Assembly (NCBI RefSeq): GCF_018304765.1
Contig: NZ_CP072642.1
Coordinates: forward strand, 107,501 to 171,500
DNA length: 64,000 bases
Reading direction: 5' to 3'
DNA from: Chloracidobacterium sp. N
GTDB lineage: Bacteria; Acidobacteriota; Blastocatellia; Chloracidobacteriales; Chloracidobacteriaceae
Part shown: positions 52,412 through 61,458 of the stretch, piece by piece
Position numbering within the stretch: the stretch's first letter is position 1
Layout: the number at the start of each line of letters is the position of its first letter
The notes under the pieces: generated by a model
Database searches by the model: none
Told to the model about the DNA's origin: nothing
What the model saw: the letters and a program-made list of their open reading frames with translations, nothing else
Made by a program: the position numbers and the translations under genes

Positions 52412-54100
52412 ATGCGCGAAAACGTTCTCCAGCGGGCCCTGGTCATCCTGGCGGTGACGCTGGCCTCCTTGTATGTCATGCTCATCGGCTGGCGCGCCCC
52501 ACGCCTTGAAGATTTCAAATCCTTTGACCAGATCAAGAAAAACGTCGCCACAAACATCAAGCTGGGGCTTGACCTCAAGGGCGGTTCACACCTCGTCATG
52601 CAGGTCATGGTGGACGAAGCCCTCAAGAAGATGTGTGACGACAATGCCGAAAAAGCCAAGGCTATTCTGGAAAACATCGGTATTTCGGTCAAGGAAGCCA
52701 GGAGCCTGTCGGCAACCCAGCTTGCCGTTACCGTCAATGACGCCGGGCGCATCGCAGAAGCGCGGGACAAGGTACTGGAAGATTTCGGCAAGTCGGAATG
52801 GAACGCAACTATCAGTGGGGACACACTGACCTTTACACTCAGCGAGCGGGTCGCCCAGGAGTATCGGCGGCGGGCGGTTGAGCAGGCAATGCTCATCATT
52901 GAAAACCGCATCAATGCCTTTGGCGTGGCCGAGCCCACCCTGCAGCGGTATGGCGCGGAACAAAGCCATCAGATTCTGCTCCAGTTGCCAGGCGTGGATG
53001 ATCCTGAGCGCGTCAAGAAGACGCTGGTGCTGGAGTCCAACCTGGAGCTGCGTCCGGTGGATGGCACCTACCGGACCTATGCCACCCTGGAAGAAGCCAA
53101 GTCGGCCGTGGGCGTTCGGACGGACGTGGAAGCCCTGCCCCTCGATGAGCGCGAGGAAGACGAAGCCACTGATGAAGATGGAAACCCGTTACCGCGGCGG
53201 AATCGGCAGCCCAAGCCCGATGCCCCCACGGCCTACATGGTCGTTTCCAAAACACCAGTCGTGGTGGGGCGTGACCTGCGCGATGCGTTTGCCGCTTCAG
53301 GCACTGTGGATGGTGATGGCGATTACCGCATCATCTTCAAGCTCAAGGACGAAGCAGCAAAGAAATTTGGGGAATGGACCGGAAAAAACATTGGCAAGGG
53401 CCTGGCCATCGTCCTGAACGGCCGCATCAAGTCGGCGCCGACGATTCGGGGGCAGATTCGGGAAACCGGTGAAATCACAGGCAACTTCACCAAGGCTTCG
53501 GCCGAGGATTTGGCCCTCGTCCTGCGTTCCGGGGCCCTGCCGGCCCGCATCGTGTATCTGGAAGAGCGTACGGTTGGACCTTCCCTGGGCGCGGATTCGA
53601 TCCGCCAGGGTGTGGCGGCTTCCATTGCCGGTCTGGTATTCATCCTGATGTTCATGGTCGTGTACTACCGTCTGTCCGGTGTCAACGCCATCATCTCACT
53701 CATTCTCAACCTGGTGATGCTGCTGGCGGCGATGGCCATGTTCGGTGCGGTACTCACCTTGCCGGGCATTGCCGGCGTCATTCTGACCATCGGGATGGCC
53801 GTGGACTCAAATGTGCTCATCTTTGAGCGCATCCGTGAGGAACTGCGGGCTGGCAAAGCCGTCATCAATGCCGTTGAGCTTGGCTTCGACAAAGCCTTCA
53901 TCACCATTCTGGATACCCACGTCACGACGGTCGTCTCGTCCCTGATTCTGTTCGTGTTTGGCACGGGACCCATTCGCGGTTTTGCCGTCACACTTCTGGC
54001 TGGACTCCTGGCCAATATCTTCACCGCCACCTTCGTGTCAAAAACGATGTTTGGCTATGTGCTGTCGCGTTCTGAACGTCCGACGGCGCTCAGTATCTAG
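52412..54100 (+). CDS. secD: protein translocase subunit SecD
   Basis: SecD (562 residues) works with SecF to pull proteins through SecYEG using the proton gradient. It has one N-terminal segment, a large periplasmic P1 domain with LGLDLKGGSHLVMQV, and five C-terminal segments. GPSLGADSIRQGVAASIAGL, LPGIAGVILTIGMAVDSNVL and FERIREELRAGK are the family motifs. secF follows 88 bases later. Confidence 0.96.
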   Translation: MRENVLQRALVILAVTLASLYVMLIGWRAPRLEDFKSFDQIKKNVATNIKLGLDLKGGSHLVMQVMVDEALKKMCDDNAEKAKAILENIGISVKEARSLSATQLAVTVNDAGRIAEARDKVLEDFGKSEWNATISGDTLTFTLSERVAQEYRRRAVEQAMLIIENRINAFGVAEPTLQRYGAEQSHQILLQLPGVDDPERVKKTLVLESNLELRPVDGTYRTYATLEEAKSAVGVRTDVEALPLDEREEDEATDEDGNPLPRRNRQPKPDAPTAYMVVSKTPVVVGRDLRDAFAASGTVDGDGDYRIIFKLKDEAAKKFGEWTGKNIGKGLAIVLNGRIKSAPTIRGQIRETGEITGNFTKASAEDLALVLRSGALPARIVYLEERTVGPSLGADSIRQGVAASIAGLVFILMFMVVYYRLSGVNAIISLILNLVMLLAAMAMFGAVLTLPGIAGVILTIGMAVDSNVLIFERIREELRAGKAVINAVELGFDKAFITILDTHVTTVVSSLILFVFGTGPIRGFAVTLLAGLLANIFTATFVSKTMFGYVLSRSERPTALSI

Positions 54101-54188
54101 GCAGAGACGGCCACAGGCGGGGCGGCTGTTCCTTGCGGTGGGGCGGGCGCTGTGCCGGGGGCCCGACCTGTGTTTGTGAGATGTCATC

Positions 54189-55469
54189 ATGATGGAACTG
54201 TTTCGGAACCCAAACTACGACTTTCTTGGGAAAGCCAAGTATTTCATCGGCTTTTCGGTGATTGTCCTGGTGGCCGGCTGCATCTCCATGGTGGTCCGTG
54301 GCTTCAACCTGGGGGTGGACTTTGCCGGCGGCACGAAAATGACGGTCCGCTTTGTGTCGCCGCCGGATGAAAACCGGATTCGTGAAGCCCTCCGCAACGG
54401 CGGCTACACGCCGGACAAGGTAGTGATCCAGCGGACTGGCAAGCAGTTGAGCCAGTCGGACCGCAACGAGGTCTTCATCAACACGCCCCAGACCGAGGCC
54501 GATGTGGATGGCGACAAGCGGAAAATCACCGAGGCATTGCAGAAGTACTACGGAGCACCGGCCGACCCTGACAAGCTCGACATCAATCTGGTTGGGGCTT
54601 CGAGCCTGGCGACACGGCTGACCGAGCTTGACGTGCTGGACCTCAAAAAGACCCTGCCGCCGGGCGAGGCCGAACGTGAGTACCGCCGCTTTGCCGACCA
54701 TGTCATCCAGACCCGGGACGCCGCCGGGGGCACGCTGGCGGACCTGAAAGCCATTCCGCTCACTGGCTTTGACCCGAAGATGGCCGAAGCCCTCGAACGG
54801 GCGGCAACGGTTGGTGCGTTCAACGTCGTCAGTGCGGAAATCGTCGGCCCGCAGGTGGGTAAGGACCTGCGCAACCGGGCCATCATTGTCACCATTGTGG
54901 CCTGCATTGGGATGTTGCTGTTTATTGCCTTTCGGTTTGAGTGGGTGTATGGCGTCGCTGCCGTCATCGCCGTCGTGCACGATGTCCTGGTGACACTGGG
55001 GCTGTTTTCCCTGTTTCAGTGGGAAATTTCGCTGACCTTCATTGCGGCGATGCTGACCCTGGTGGGCTACTCGATGAACGACACCATCGTGATTTTCGAC
55101 CGCATCCGGGAGCAGCTTGCCGAGCGGCGCCGGGATGACCTGGCCGTCGTCACCAATGATGCCATCAACCAGACGCTGTCACGCACGGTCATCACCTCCG
55201 GGTTGACGCTGCTTTCGGTGCTGGCCCTGGTGCTTTTCGGAGGGGAAGTCCTCAAGAGCTTCTCGTTGGCGCTGCTGGTCGGGATTCTGTTCGGCACCTA
55301 TTCCTCGATTGCCATTGCCAGCCCCATCCTGCTGTGGTGGAAGCGGTATCTGGCGCAGCGGCAGCCAGCCGCGGTACCGGCGGAAGCCCCGGCCCGGACC
55401 GGCGGTGAAAAGCGCGTCGGTGGTGAAAAGCGTTCCGGGCGGACGGCGAAATCAGCTCCGACCCGGTGA
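54189..55469 (+). CDS. secF: protein translocase subunit SecF
   Basis: SecF (426 residues) partners SecD. The N-terminal FNLGVDFAGGTKMTVRF and the C-terminal VGYSMNDTIVIFDRIREQ and LSRTVITSGLTLLSVLAL are typical. It is longer than E. coli SecF (about 320): an insert of roughly 80 residues lies in the periplasmic part (about 80-190), as in some other phyla. The tail is Ala/Pro/Arg-rich. Two start ATGs are adjacent, at 54189 and 54192. Confidence 0.95.
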   Translation: MMELFRNPNYDFLGKAKYFIGFSVIVLVAGCISMVVRGFNLGVDFAGGTKMTVRFVSPPDENRIREALRNGGYTPDKVVIQRTGKQLSQSDRNEVFINTPQTEADVDGDKRKITEALQKYYGAPADPDKLDINLVGASSLATRLTELDVLDLKKTLPPGEAEREYRRFADHVIQTRDAAGGTLADLKAIPLTGFDPKMAEALERAATVGAFNVVSAEIVGPQVGKDLRNRAIIVTIVACIGMLLFIAFRFEWVYGVAAVIAVVHDVLVTLGLFSLFQWEISLTFIAAMLTLVGYSMNDTIVIFDRIREQLAERRRDDLAVVTNDAINQTLSRTVITSGLTLLSVLALVLFGGEVLKSFSLALLVGILFGTYSSIAIASPILLWWKRYLAQRQPAAVPAEAPARTGGEKRVGGEKRSGRTAKSAPTR

Positions 55470-56014
55470 TGCCCTGCCCGGACCGGGTGACGGCCTGTTC
55501 GTGGAAACCGGTGATGGAAAGCCGAGGGGGACTGCCCGTATCTGAAAGTTTGGTTGGGGCCGGTTGACCGGGAACTTTTGTGGCGGGCTGTGTGTCGAAC
55601 CGCATGAAGACCGGAGCACTGTCAGGCAGCAACCATCGGTCACAGGTGGACGGTCTGGTGTGGCTTCGGAGGGTTTGCGACTGAAAAAGCGGGCCGAAAA
55701 AGCCGGATTGGATGCGGCGAAGGAAACCAGAGCACGGAAATGTCTTGACTTAATCCTGTGCCGGGAAGTAACGTCTGGCGCATTCAAGACACGCCAGAGC
55801 GATGCGACGATACTGCCGGCAGGTTGGCTATCGGTTGAGCATTCCAACATTGCATGACCAAGTGCTGATGCCGAGGCAATGTGACGAAGCCGTTGCGCAC
55901 ATCCGATACTGAATATCGCACAACTCCATCATGCTTCACGGCCGACTTCGTCCATTTGGGAACGCACCCCTGCTGGTAACGTTCCCCATTGCCTGTGGAA
56001 GGTGAGGTAAAGAT
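55470..56014. other. gene-poor stretch upstream of tonB
   Basis: These 545 bases contain no gene I can support. A possible promoter is TTGACT at 55745-55750 with TAACGT 18 bases on, 240 bases before tonB. A 97-codon open frame (55564-55857) has no family likeness or ribosome site and is not called. Confidence 0.5.
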
Positions 56015-56779
56015 ATGTTCGACACCATGGTTGAGTCCACCTCGCAAGTCAAAGACGCCGGTCGGCGTTCAGCCTTCTTTGCCGTGACGTTCATCATCTG
56101 GGTGGTTGGCTTCACTGGACTGGTCATTTGGCAGGTGTGGACGTACGCCGCTGAGCTGAGTCAGTCGGCCAACGATGTCACGTTGCTTGCGCCTCCGCCT
56201 CCGCCGCCACCTCCACCTCCGCCTCCGCCGGCGGCCACGACATCAGTGCCGCAGACCAAAGCGCCGGTCATTGACGACACCTTCACGGCGCCGAAGGAAG
56301 TCCCGAAAGAGATCAAAGAGATTCCAAAGCAGGCCCAACTCCGTTCACGGGTTGGTGATGCTGGTGCCAGTGATGCGGCTGGAATGGTGGGTGGTGTGCC
56401 AGGTGGTGTGCCAGGTGGTGTGCCGGGGAGCACCGGAGATGCAGCCCCGCCGCCGCCGCCGGACCCACCCAAAGAAGCTCAGGTGCCCTCCGGCCCTGTT
56501 CGGAAGAGTGAAGGTGTTCTCAAGGGAAATGCCATCAACCGTGTGCAGCCGGACTATCCAGCCGTTGCCAAGTCTGCCCGGATACAGGGAGCGGTCGTCG
56601 TTGAGATTGTCATCGATGAGCAAGGGCAGGTGATCAGTGCGCGGCCGGTGAGCGGACCAGCGTTGCTACAACAGGCGGCCGTGAGCGCCGCCCGCCGGTG
56701 GACGTTCAAGCCGACCATTCTCAATGGCCAGCCGGTGAAGGTCTCCGGGGCGATTACATTCAACTTTGTACTCAACTAG
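56015..56779 (+). CDS. TonB-family energy transducer
   Basis: A 254-residue TonB protein that passes the proton-gradient energy of ExbB/ExbD to outer-membrane receptors. One N-terminal membrane segment (about 20-45) is followed by a 13-proline tract, a basic/Pro linker and Gly-Gly-Val-Pro repeats. The C-terminal TonB domain (about 165-254) has VQPDYPAVAKSARIQGAVVV and AARRWTFKPTILNGQPV. It is first in the tonB-exbB-exbD-exbD-TPR operon. Confidence 0.92.
   Translation: MFDTMVESTSQVKDAGRRSAFFAVTFIIWVVGFTGLVIWQVWTYAAELSQSANDVTLLAPPPPPPPPPPPPPAATTSVPQTKAPVIDDTFTAPKEVPKEIKEIPKQAQLRSRVGDAGASDAAGMVGGVPGGVPGGVPGSTGDAAPPPPPDPPKEAQVPSGPVRKSEGVLKGNAINRVQPDYPAVAKSARIQGAVVVEIVIDEQGQVISARPVSGPALLQQAAVSAARRWTFKPTILNGQPVKVSGAITFNFVLN
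56390..56424 (+). repeat. three 12-bp tandem repeats within tonB
   Basis: The unit GGTGGTGTGCCA occurs three times in a row (the last lacks its final base) and codes Gly-Gly-Val-Pro. It lies in the flexible linker, so copy-number change would keep the frame. Confidence 0.8.
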
Positions 56780-56932
56780 GGGGCTTGTGCCGTCCGTAAG
56801 TGGGTGTGTGTGGGGATGCGCCCCTGTTTTTGAGTGACCGGGCAGGGGTGGTTCCCTCCGCTGAGAGGTAGTGCTGTAACCCCCTTGGTCCCTACCTTGG
56901 AAGCTTTCTTCTACTTTGGAGGATGACATCTC

Positions 56933-57688
56933 ATGACGTTGCTTTTCACCAAGTTCGGCTTGCTGACCATGCAGGCAATCATCATGTTTGCTGCTGAAGG
57001 CGGCAAGGCCGAAACCGAAGACTTTACCCTGCTCGGCATGATCCGCAAGATGGGGCCGACGGCGTTGGCCGTGGCGATCATTTTGTTCCTCATGTCGGTC
57101 TATTCGATTGCCATCATGGTCGAGCGTTTTCTGACCTACACGCAGGCGAAAACCCAGTCGCGTGAATTCGCTCCCAAAGTGGCACAGGCGCTGAAGAATG
57201 ACCGTATCGAGGAAGCCATCAACATTGCCGACCAGCACCGCAAGAGCCATCTGGCCGTCGTTGTCAATGCCGGCTTGCAGGAGTTCCGTGCGCATCAGAA
57301 TGACCCGAATCTTTCCGGTGATGTGATTGAAGCCTCAAAGCGGGCCCTGCAACGGGCGGTCGCCGTCAAGATGGCCGAGTTCAAGAAGGGGCTTTCGGGG
57401 TTGGCCACAATTGGTTCCACGGCGCCGTTTGTGGGCCTGTTCGGCACGGTAATCGGTATCATCAACGCTTTCCAGGGGATGAAGGAAGCCGAAGGCGCGG
57501 GGATCGGCGCCGTGGCCGGGGGAATCTCCGAGGCGCTGATCGAGACGGCGTTCGGTCTGCTGGTGGCGGTGCCGGCCGTGTGGATGTTCAACTACTTCAC
57601 GAGCAAGGTCGAGGCCTACAACGTCGAAATGGAAAACTCGTCATCCGAGTTGATTGACTACTTCCTCAAGCGGCGGGGAGCGCGCTAA
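56933..57688 (+). CDS. exbB: ExbB/TolQ/MotA-family proton channel
   Basis: A 251-residue ExbB-like protein with three membrane segments. The last two surround the conserved FVGLFGTVIGIINAFQGM and ISEALIETAFGLLVAVPAVWMFNYF, which carry the channel Thr and Glu. Together with ExbD it forms the proton channel driving TonB. GGAGG precedes the ATG. Confidence 0.93.
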   Translation: MTLLFTKFGLLTMQAIIMFAAEGGKAETEDFTLLGMIRKMGPTALAVAIILFLMSVYSIAIMVERFLTYTQAKTQSREFAPKVAQALKNDRIEEAINIADQHRKSHLAVVVNAGLQEFRAHQNDPNLSGDVIEASKRALQRAVAVKMAEFKKGLSGLATIGSTAPFVGLFGTVIGIINAFQGMKEAEGAGIGAVAGGISEALIETAFGLLVAVPAVWMFNYFTSKVEAYNVEMENSSSELIDYFLKRRGAR

Positions 57689-57691
57689 GCC

Positions 57692-58123
57692 ATGGGCATG
57701 TCGGCTGGTGGTGGAAGCGGCTACAACAGCGACATCAACGTAACGCCCATGGTGGACGTGATGCTGGTGCTGCTGATTATCTTCATTGTCGTCACCCCGT
57801 TGTTGTCGCAGGGGGTCAATGTCAACCTGCCCGAAAACGACAACCCGGAAGAAGACCCGAACATTACCAAAGACACCTCGGTCGTGGTTTCGATCCCGCA
57901 GACCGGGCAGTACTATGTCGGGCGTGATCCGGTAGCCCGAACCGAACTGGTCGAGCGGATCAAGCGCCTGATGCGTGAGAAAGCCAAAAAGGAAGAACAG
58001 GTCGTCTACATCCGGGCTGAGAAGACTGTTCCTTACGGCGAAGTGGTGATGACTGTGGATGCCATCCGCAATGCCGGTATAGACCGGATTGGCCTCGTCA
58101 CTGAAAAGCGCAAGAAGAAGTGA
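57692..58123 (+). CDS. exbD: ExbD/TolR-family protein (copy 1)
   Basis: A 143-residue ExbD with one membrane segment. VTPMVDVMLVLLIIFIVVTP carries the proton-carrying Asp, and the periplasmic domain ends with VVMTVDAIRNAGIDRIGLVTE. It starts three bases after the exbB stop, which implies coupling. A second, diverged copy follows. Confidence 0.92.
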   Translation: MGMSAGGGSGYNSDINVTPMVDVMLVLLIIFIVVTPLLSQGVNVNLPENDNPEEDPNITKDTSVVVSIPQTGQYYVGRDPVARTELVERIKRLMREKAKKEEQVVYIRAEKTVPYGEVVMTVDAIRNAGIDRIGLVTEKRKKK

Positions 58124-58241
58124 CTCCCATGACCTGTCTTTTCTGCCACGGCGGCCGCCGCACGCAGTCCGGTGCGTACTGAGGGGTATAGAAGGTCAAG
58201 GGGGCGCAATGAAGCATGCAACCTGTTAGGAGGGGATAGCC

Positions 58242-58679
58242 ATGGGGATGTCAACTGGCGGCGGCCCAAGTGGTAGCGACACCAGCGGCCCGCGCCCGGA
58301 TGTCAACATTACACCGCTGATCGATGTCCTGCTGGTGATGATCATTATCTTCATGGTCATCAAGCACAAGGACCCACACCGCTTTGAGAGCAAAATCCCG
58401 GAAAAACCCAAAGAGCAGCAGCAGGTGAAAAGTGACACCATCTTTCCGGTGCTGACTATTGATCGGCAGGGTGTCATCCGGTGGAACACACAGGAAAAAA
58501 CTGAAGAGCAGCTTAAGCGTGAGCTGAAAGAGTTCCTCGACAATCGTCCGTCTGATCTTCGGGCGGCCTTCATCAAGGCCCCACGGGATGTCCAGTATGA
58601 GCGCGTCATGAAGCTCATTGACCTTGCCAAGGGGGCCGGTGCGGCTCCGATTGGATTGCAGATTGACAACCTCGATTGA
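58242..58679 (+). CDS. ExbD/TolR-family protein (copy 2)
   Basis: A 145-residue ExbD paralogue: NITPLIDVLLVMIIIFMVI keeps the key Asp, but the periplasmic part is different and richer in Lys/Glu/Gln. GGAGGGG lies before its ATG. Two ExbDs may form a heteromeric stator; this pairing is known from several Bacteroidetes and Acidobacteriota but its purpose is unclear. Confidence 0.9.
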   Translation: MGMSTGGGPSGSDTSGPRPDVNITPLIDVLLVMIIIFMVIKHKDPHRFESKIPEKPKEQQQVKSDTIFPVLTIDRQGVIRWNTQEKTEEQLKRELKEFLDNRPSDLRAAFIKAPRDVQYERVMKLIDLAKGAGAAPIGLQIDNLD

Positions 58680-58688
58680 GTGATTCCT

Positions 58689-59540
58689 ATGACGACACAA
58701 ACACTGCGTGACTGCCGGGCGTGGGATTCTGCATGGCGCAGGGTCTTCCCCCTGTGCGGGGCACTTGCGCTCGCCTTTGGCATGGCTGGATGCAACAAGC
58801 TCATTGCCAAGGATTTGCTGAATCAGGGCGCGCGGGAGTACAACAAGGGGCGCTACGAAAAGGCAGAGAAGATTTTCAAGGAAGCCATCGAGCGTGATCC
58901 GGACTTCCTCCAAGCCAAGCTCTTTTACGCCACGGCCATTCGTTCCCGTGTCAACAACGAGGATGGTGAGGAGCAAGCCAAAGCTGCCAGGCAGGCTATT
59001 GAAGCCTACAAGGAACTTCTCAAGCCTGAAAATGAATCGCGTCTGAAAGAGCGTGACCGCGATCAGACGTATGCCTTTATTGCTGACCTGTACAAGACAC
59101 TGGATGATCAAAAAAGTTATCAGGAATGGCTGAAAAAGCGTGCTGACCTGCCTGGTCAGAAGCCGACAACAAAGGCTGAGTGTCTCTACTCCATCGGTGT
59201 CATCTACTGGAACGAAGCCACAAAAATATCGAGAAAATACGAAACCCAGGTACCAGGCAAACTCCCGGAAGTGGCCAAGCCGGACAAATGGAAGAAAGAA
59301 GATATTGATGCGCTCCAGCAAGCCGTTCAGACAGGGCTGAAGTACATTGAAGAAGCCATTGCTGCCGACCCGCGGTATGCCAATGCCTATAGCTACAAGT
59401 CCCTTCTGCTCAAAGAACAGGCCAAGGCCACGGCTGACCCGCAGGTTGTCAATCAGCTCGAACGGTCAGCCCAGGAAGCCGTTGAGAAGTTTCAGGAGTT
59501 GAACCGGCAGGCGGCGGCTGAGCTGTCTGGCAGCAGCTAA
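58689..59540 (+). CDS. TPR-repeat lipoprotein
   Basis: A 283-residue protein with a lipobox (FGMAGC, modified Cys near residue 35) and TPR-like helices: LLNQGAREYNKGRYEKAEKI near the start and GLKYIEEAIAADPRYANAYS later. Last gene of the tonB operon, starting ten bases after the exbD stop. It probably serves as a periplasmic or outer-membrane adaptor of the TonB complex; this is inferred from position. Confidence 0.82.
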   Translation: MTTQTLRDCRAWDSAWRRVFPLCGALALAFGMAGCNKLIAKDLLNQGAREYNKGRYEKAEKIFKEAIERDPDFLQAKLFYATAIRSRVNNEDGEEQAKAARQAIEAYKELLKPENESRLKERDRDQTYAFIADLYKTLDDQKSYQEWLKKRADLPGQKPTTKAECLYSIGVIYWNEATKISRKYETQVPGKLPEVAKPDKWKKEDIDALQQAVQTGLKYIEEAIAADPRYANAYSYKSLLLKEQAKATADPQVVNQLERSAQEAVEKFQELNRQAAAELSGSS

Positions 59541-59570
59541 GCTGGTCTCTCCAGATTTTCCTGTGTTCTG

Positions 59571-59608
59571 TTGACCGTAGCCTGGAAGCAGCTACGGTCA
59601 ATCTTTTT
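59571..59608 (+). terminator. intrinsic terminator of the tonB-exbBD operon
   Basis: TTGACCGTAGC (59571-59581) and GCTACGGTCAA (59591-59601) form a perfect 11-bp stem with a nine-base loop. TCTTTTT follows. This separates the TonB operon from the E1-like gene downstream. Confidence 0.92.
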
Positions 59609-59660
59609 GCATCTTTGTGATGCCACACGCCTCTGACTGTCCTTGGCTGAAACCGCATCC

Positions 59661-60914
59661 ATGGAGTCCTTCTTTGAGCGACAGGAACGACTGAGCTGGT
59701 GGAGGCAGGAGGTTCTGCAGTCAGCGCGCATCATGGTGGTTGGGGCTGGCGCGCTGGGCAATGAAACCCTCAAAAACCTGGCTCTCTTGGGGGCACGGCG
59801 GATGCTGGTCGTTGACCAGGATGACATTTCTCCCTCCAACCTCAGTCGCACGGTCCTGTTTCAGCCTGCTGACATTGGTCGTCGCAAGGCACAGGTAGCG
59901 GCTGAGCGGACACAAGCCCTTTGCCGTGATACCGGGGGGACGGTCCGCGCACTGGATGCTGACCTGGTGTGGGATGTCGGACTCGGTGTCTTTCGGCGGA
60001 TGGACGTGATTTTGGGCTGTGTGGACAATGACGAAGCACGTCTGGCCATCAATCGTGCTGCGCGCGCCGTGGGCGTTCCCTGGATCAATGCCGGCATGCA
60101 TGAGCTGACCGGCAGTGTCACCTCATTTTCAGGTGAGGCCGGGGCATGTTTTGAATGTGCTGTGACCCCGGATCAGGTCGCCGATGCGCAGTCACGGTAT
60201 GATTCCTGCGAACAGGTGCGCCGGCGCCACATGGTGGAAGACCGTTTGCCGACGATCCAGGTGACATCGGCACTGACTTCCGCCCTTCAGGTTCAGGAAG
60301 CCCTCAAGGTGCTGCACGGTGAGCCGGTGAACTTTGGTGTGCGGTATGTGTACAACGGTCACACCCACGGCTTTCACGCGATTCAGTTGCCTTACGACCC
60401 GCACTGTCTGGCTCACGGTCGTCTGGGTCCGGTCATGGAATTGCCCATTGGTGTGGATACTTCACTAAGGCAGACCCTCGATGTTCTCGAAGAACGGTTT
60501 GGACGTGGGGTGACGGTCCACCTCGGCCGGCGCTACATCCGCCGTATTGCCTGCCGTCAGTGTGGCCGGCCCCTGCTGGTGCAACGTCCGGCGCACCGGC
60601 TCTACGATGACGAGCTGGTTTGCGCTGACTGTCCAAGCCCCGCCGTTTTTGCTATAAGTGAAGCATTGCCACCGGTGGCTACCGCAGACAGCTACATTGA
60701 AATTATCACTTGCTTTACGGGCGACACCTTTGGGGGGGCACCCATGACGGGTGAGGACGAGCAGCGTACGTTGCGCCAACTGGGACTACCGCCCCTGCAC
60801 ATTCTGATGGTCGAGGACCAACGGGGACGACACTGGTCCTGTGAGTTGACCGGTGATGTGGCAACCGTTCTGGGAGACTGGGGAGTGGAAACCTTGGCCG
60901 CATCCCGTGGATAA
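59661..60914 (+). CDS. E1-like (ThiF/MoeB/HesA) adenylyltransferase with C-terminal zinc ribbon
   Basis: A 417-residue E1-superfamily enzyme. The ATP motif is MVVGAGALGNETLKNLALLG (25-44, GAGALG 28-33); DQDDISPSNLSRTVLF (52-67) and Asp122 in GCVDNDEAR complete the adenylation site. Cys163/166 (GACFEC) and Cys183 (DSC) are candidate thioester or zinc residues. After the E1 fold comes an unusual part: a zinc ribbon (CRQC 298-301, CADC 321-324), then EDEQRTLRQLGLPPLHILMV. MoeB and ThiF lack this tail. It probably activates the Ubl protein encoded at 61459. Start ATG 59661; an upstream TTG is less likely. Confidence 0.82.
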   Translation: MESFFERQERLSWWRQEVLQSARIMVVGAGALGNETLKNLALLGARRMLVVDQDDISPSNLSRTVLFQPADIGRRKAQVAAERTQALCRDTGGTVRALDADLVWDVGLGVFRRMDVILGCVDNDEARLAINRAARAVGVPWINAGMHELTGSVTSFSGEAGACFECAVTPDQVADAQSRYDSCEQVRRRHMVEDRLPTIQVTSALTSALQVQEALKVLHGEPVNFGVRYVYNGHTHGFHAIQLPYDPHCLAHGRLGPVMELPIGVDTSLRQTLDVLEERFGRGVTVHLGRRYIRRIACRQCGRPLLVQRPAHRLYDDELVCADCPSPAVFAISEALPPVATADSYIEIITCFTGDTFGGAPMTGEDEQRTLRQLGLPPLHILMVEDQRGRHWSCELTGDVATVLGDWGVETLAASRG

Positions 60915-61081
60915 CCTGACTCCCGGGCGTGGCGTCCCGCATCGGAAGCGATGACGGGCTTCCCCGAAGCGTGGACGTGTGAGTGGCATTGGTGGGCGGC
61001 GGCTTCGACAGCCTCGAAGGTTTTCAACTTCAGCCCCCTACATCCCAGACAGCTTCTGGCTTAGGAAAGGATACGTGCCGT

Positions 61082-61405
61082 ATGGAAGGGGTCGCAGTTT
61101 TGGGTTCGCTTCTTTTCATACTGATTATCCTCGTGTCCTGTGGCTTTGAGTTCTATGAACTCTACCAGGTACGCCGTGAGCTTGAAGAAGGAAGCCGCTC
61201 CGGGAATCATATTCTGTTTCCACGGCACCATTATGCCGATTTACACCGGCGGAACTACTATACCCCCTCCCTGCCTGGAAGCGCAGGGCGTACCTTTCGC
61301 GTCAAGCGGGAAGATCAACCGGTGCGGTGCGAAGTGTGTCACCAGGACGACTGCTTCGAGGTGCCAACCGGTTATTGCACACGCTGTGACCATTACACCT
61401 TGTAA
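61082..61405 (+). CDS. small membrane zinc-ribbon protein
   Basis: A 107-residue protein lying between the E1-like and the ubiquitin-like genes. It has one N-terminal membrane segment (about 3-21, VAVLGSLLFILIILVSCGF) and a C-terminal zinc-ribbon with five Cys at 83, 86, 91, 99 and 102 (CEVCHQDDC ... CTRC). A longer frame from 60983 is unlikely. It may anchor the neighbouring pair to the membrane or be their target; this is inference. The function is unknown. Confidence 0.6.
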   Translation: MEGVAVLGSLLFILIILVSCGFEFYELYQVRRELEEGSRSGNHILFPRHHYADLHRRNYYTPSLPGSAGRTFRVKREDQPVRCEVCHQDDCFEVPTGYCTRCDHYTL

Positions 61406-61458
61406 TCTGAAGCCCATGTGCACAAGGGCGCTGACATCAGGAGTCGAGGTCGTTGCCA

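Noticed and set aside
55564-55857. 97-codon open frame before tonB
   Set aside because: No ribosome site, no recognisable family, Cys/Arg-rich random-looking composition.
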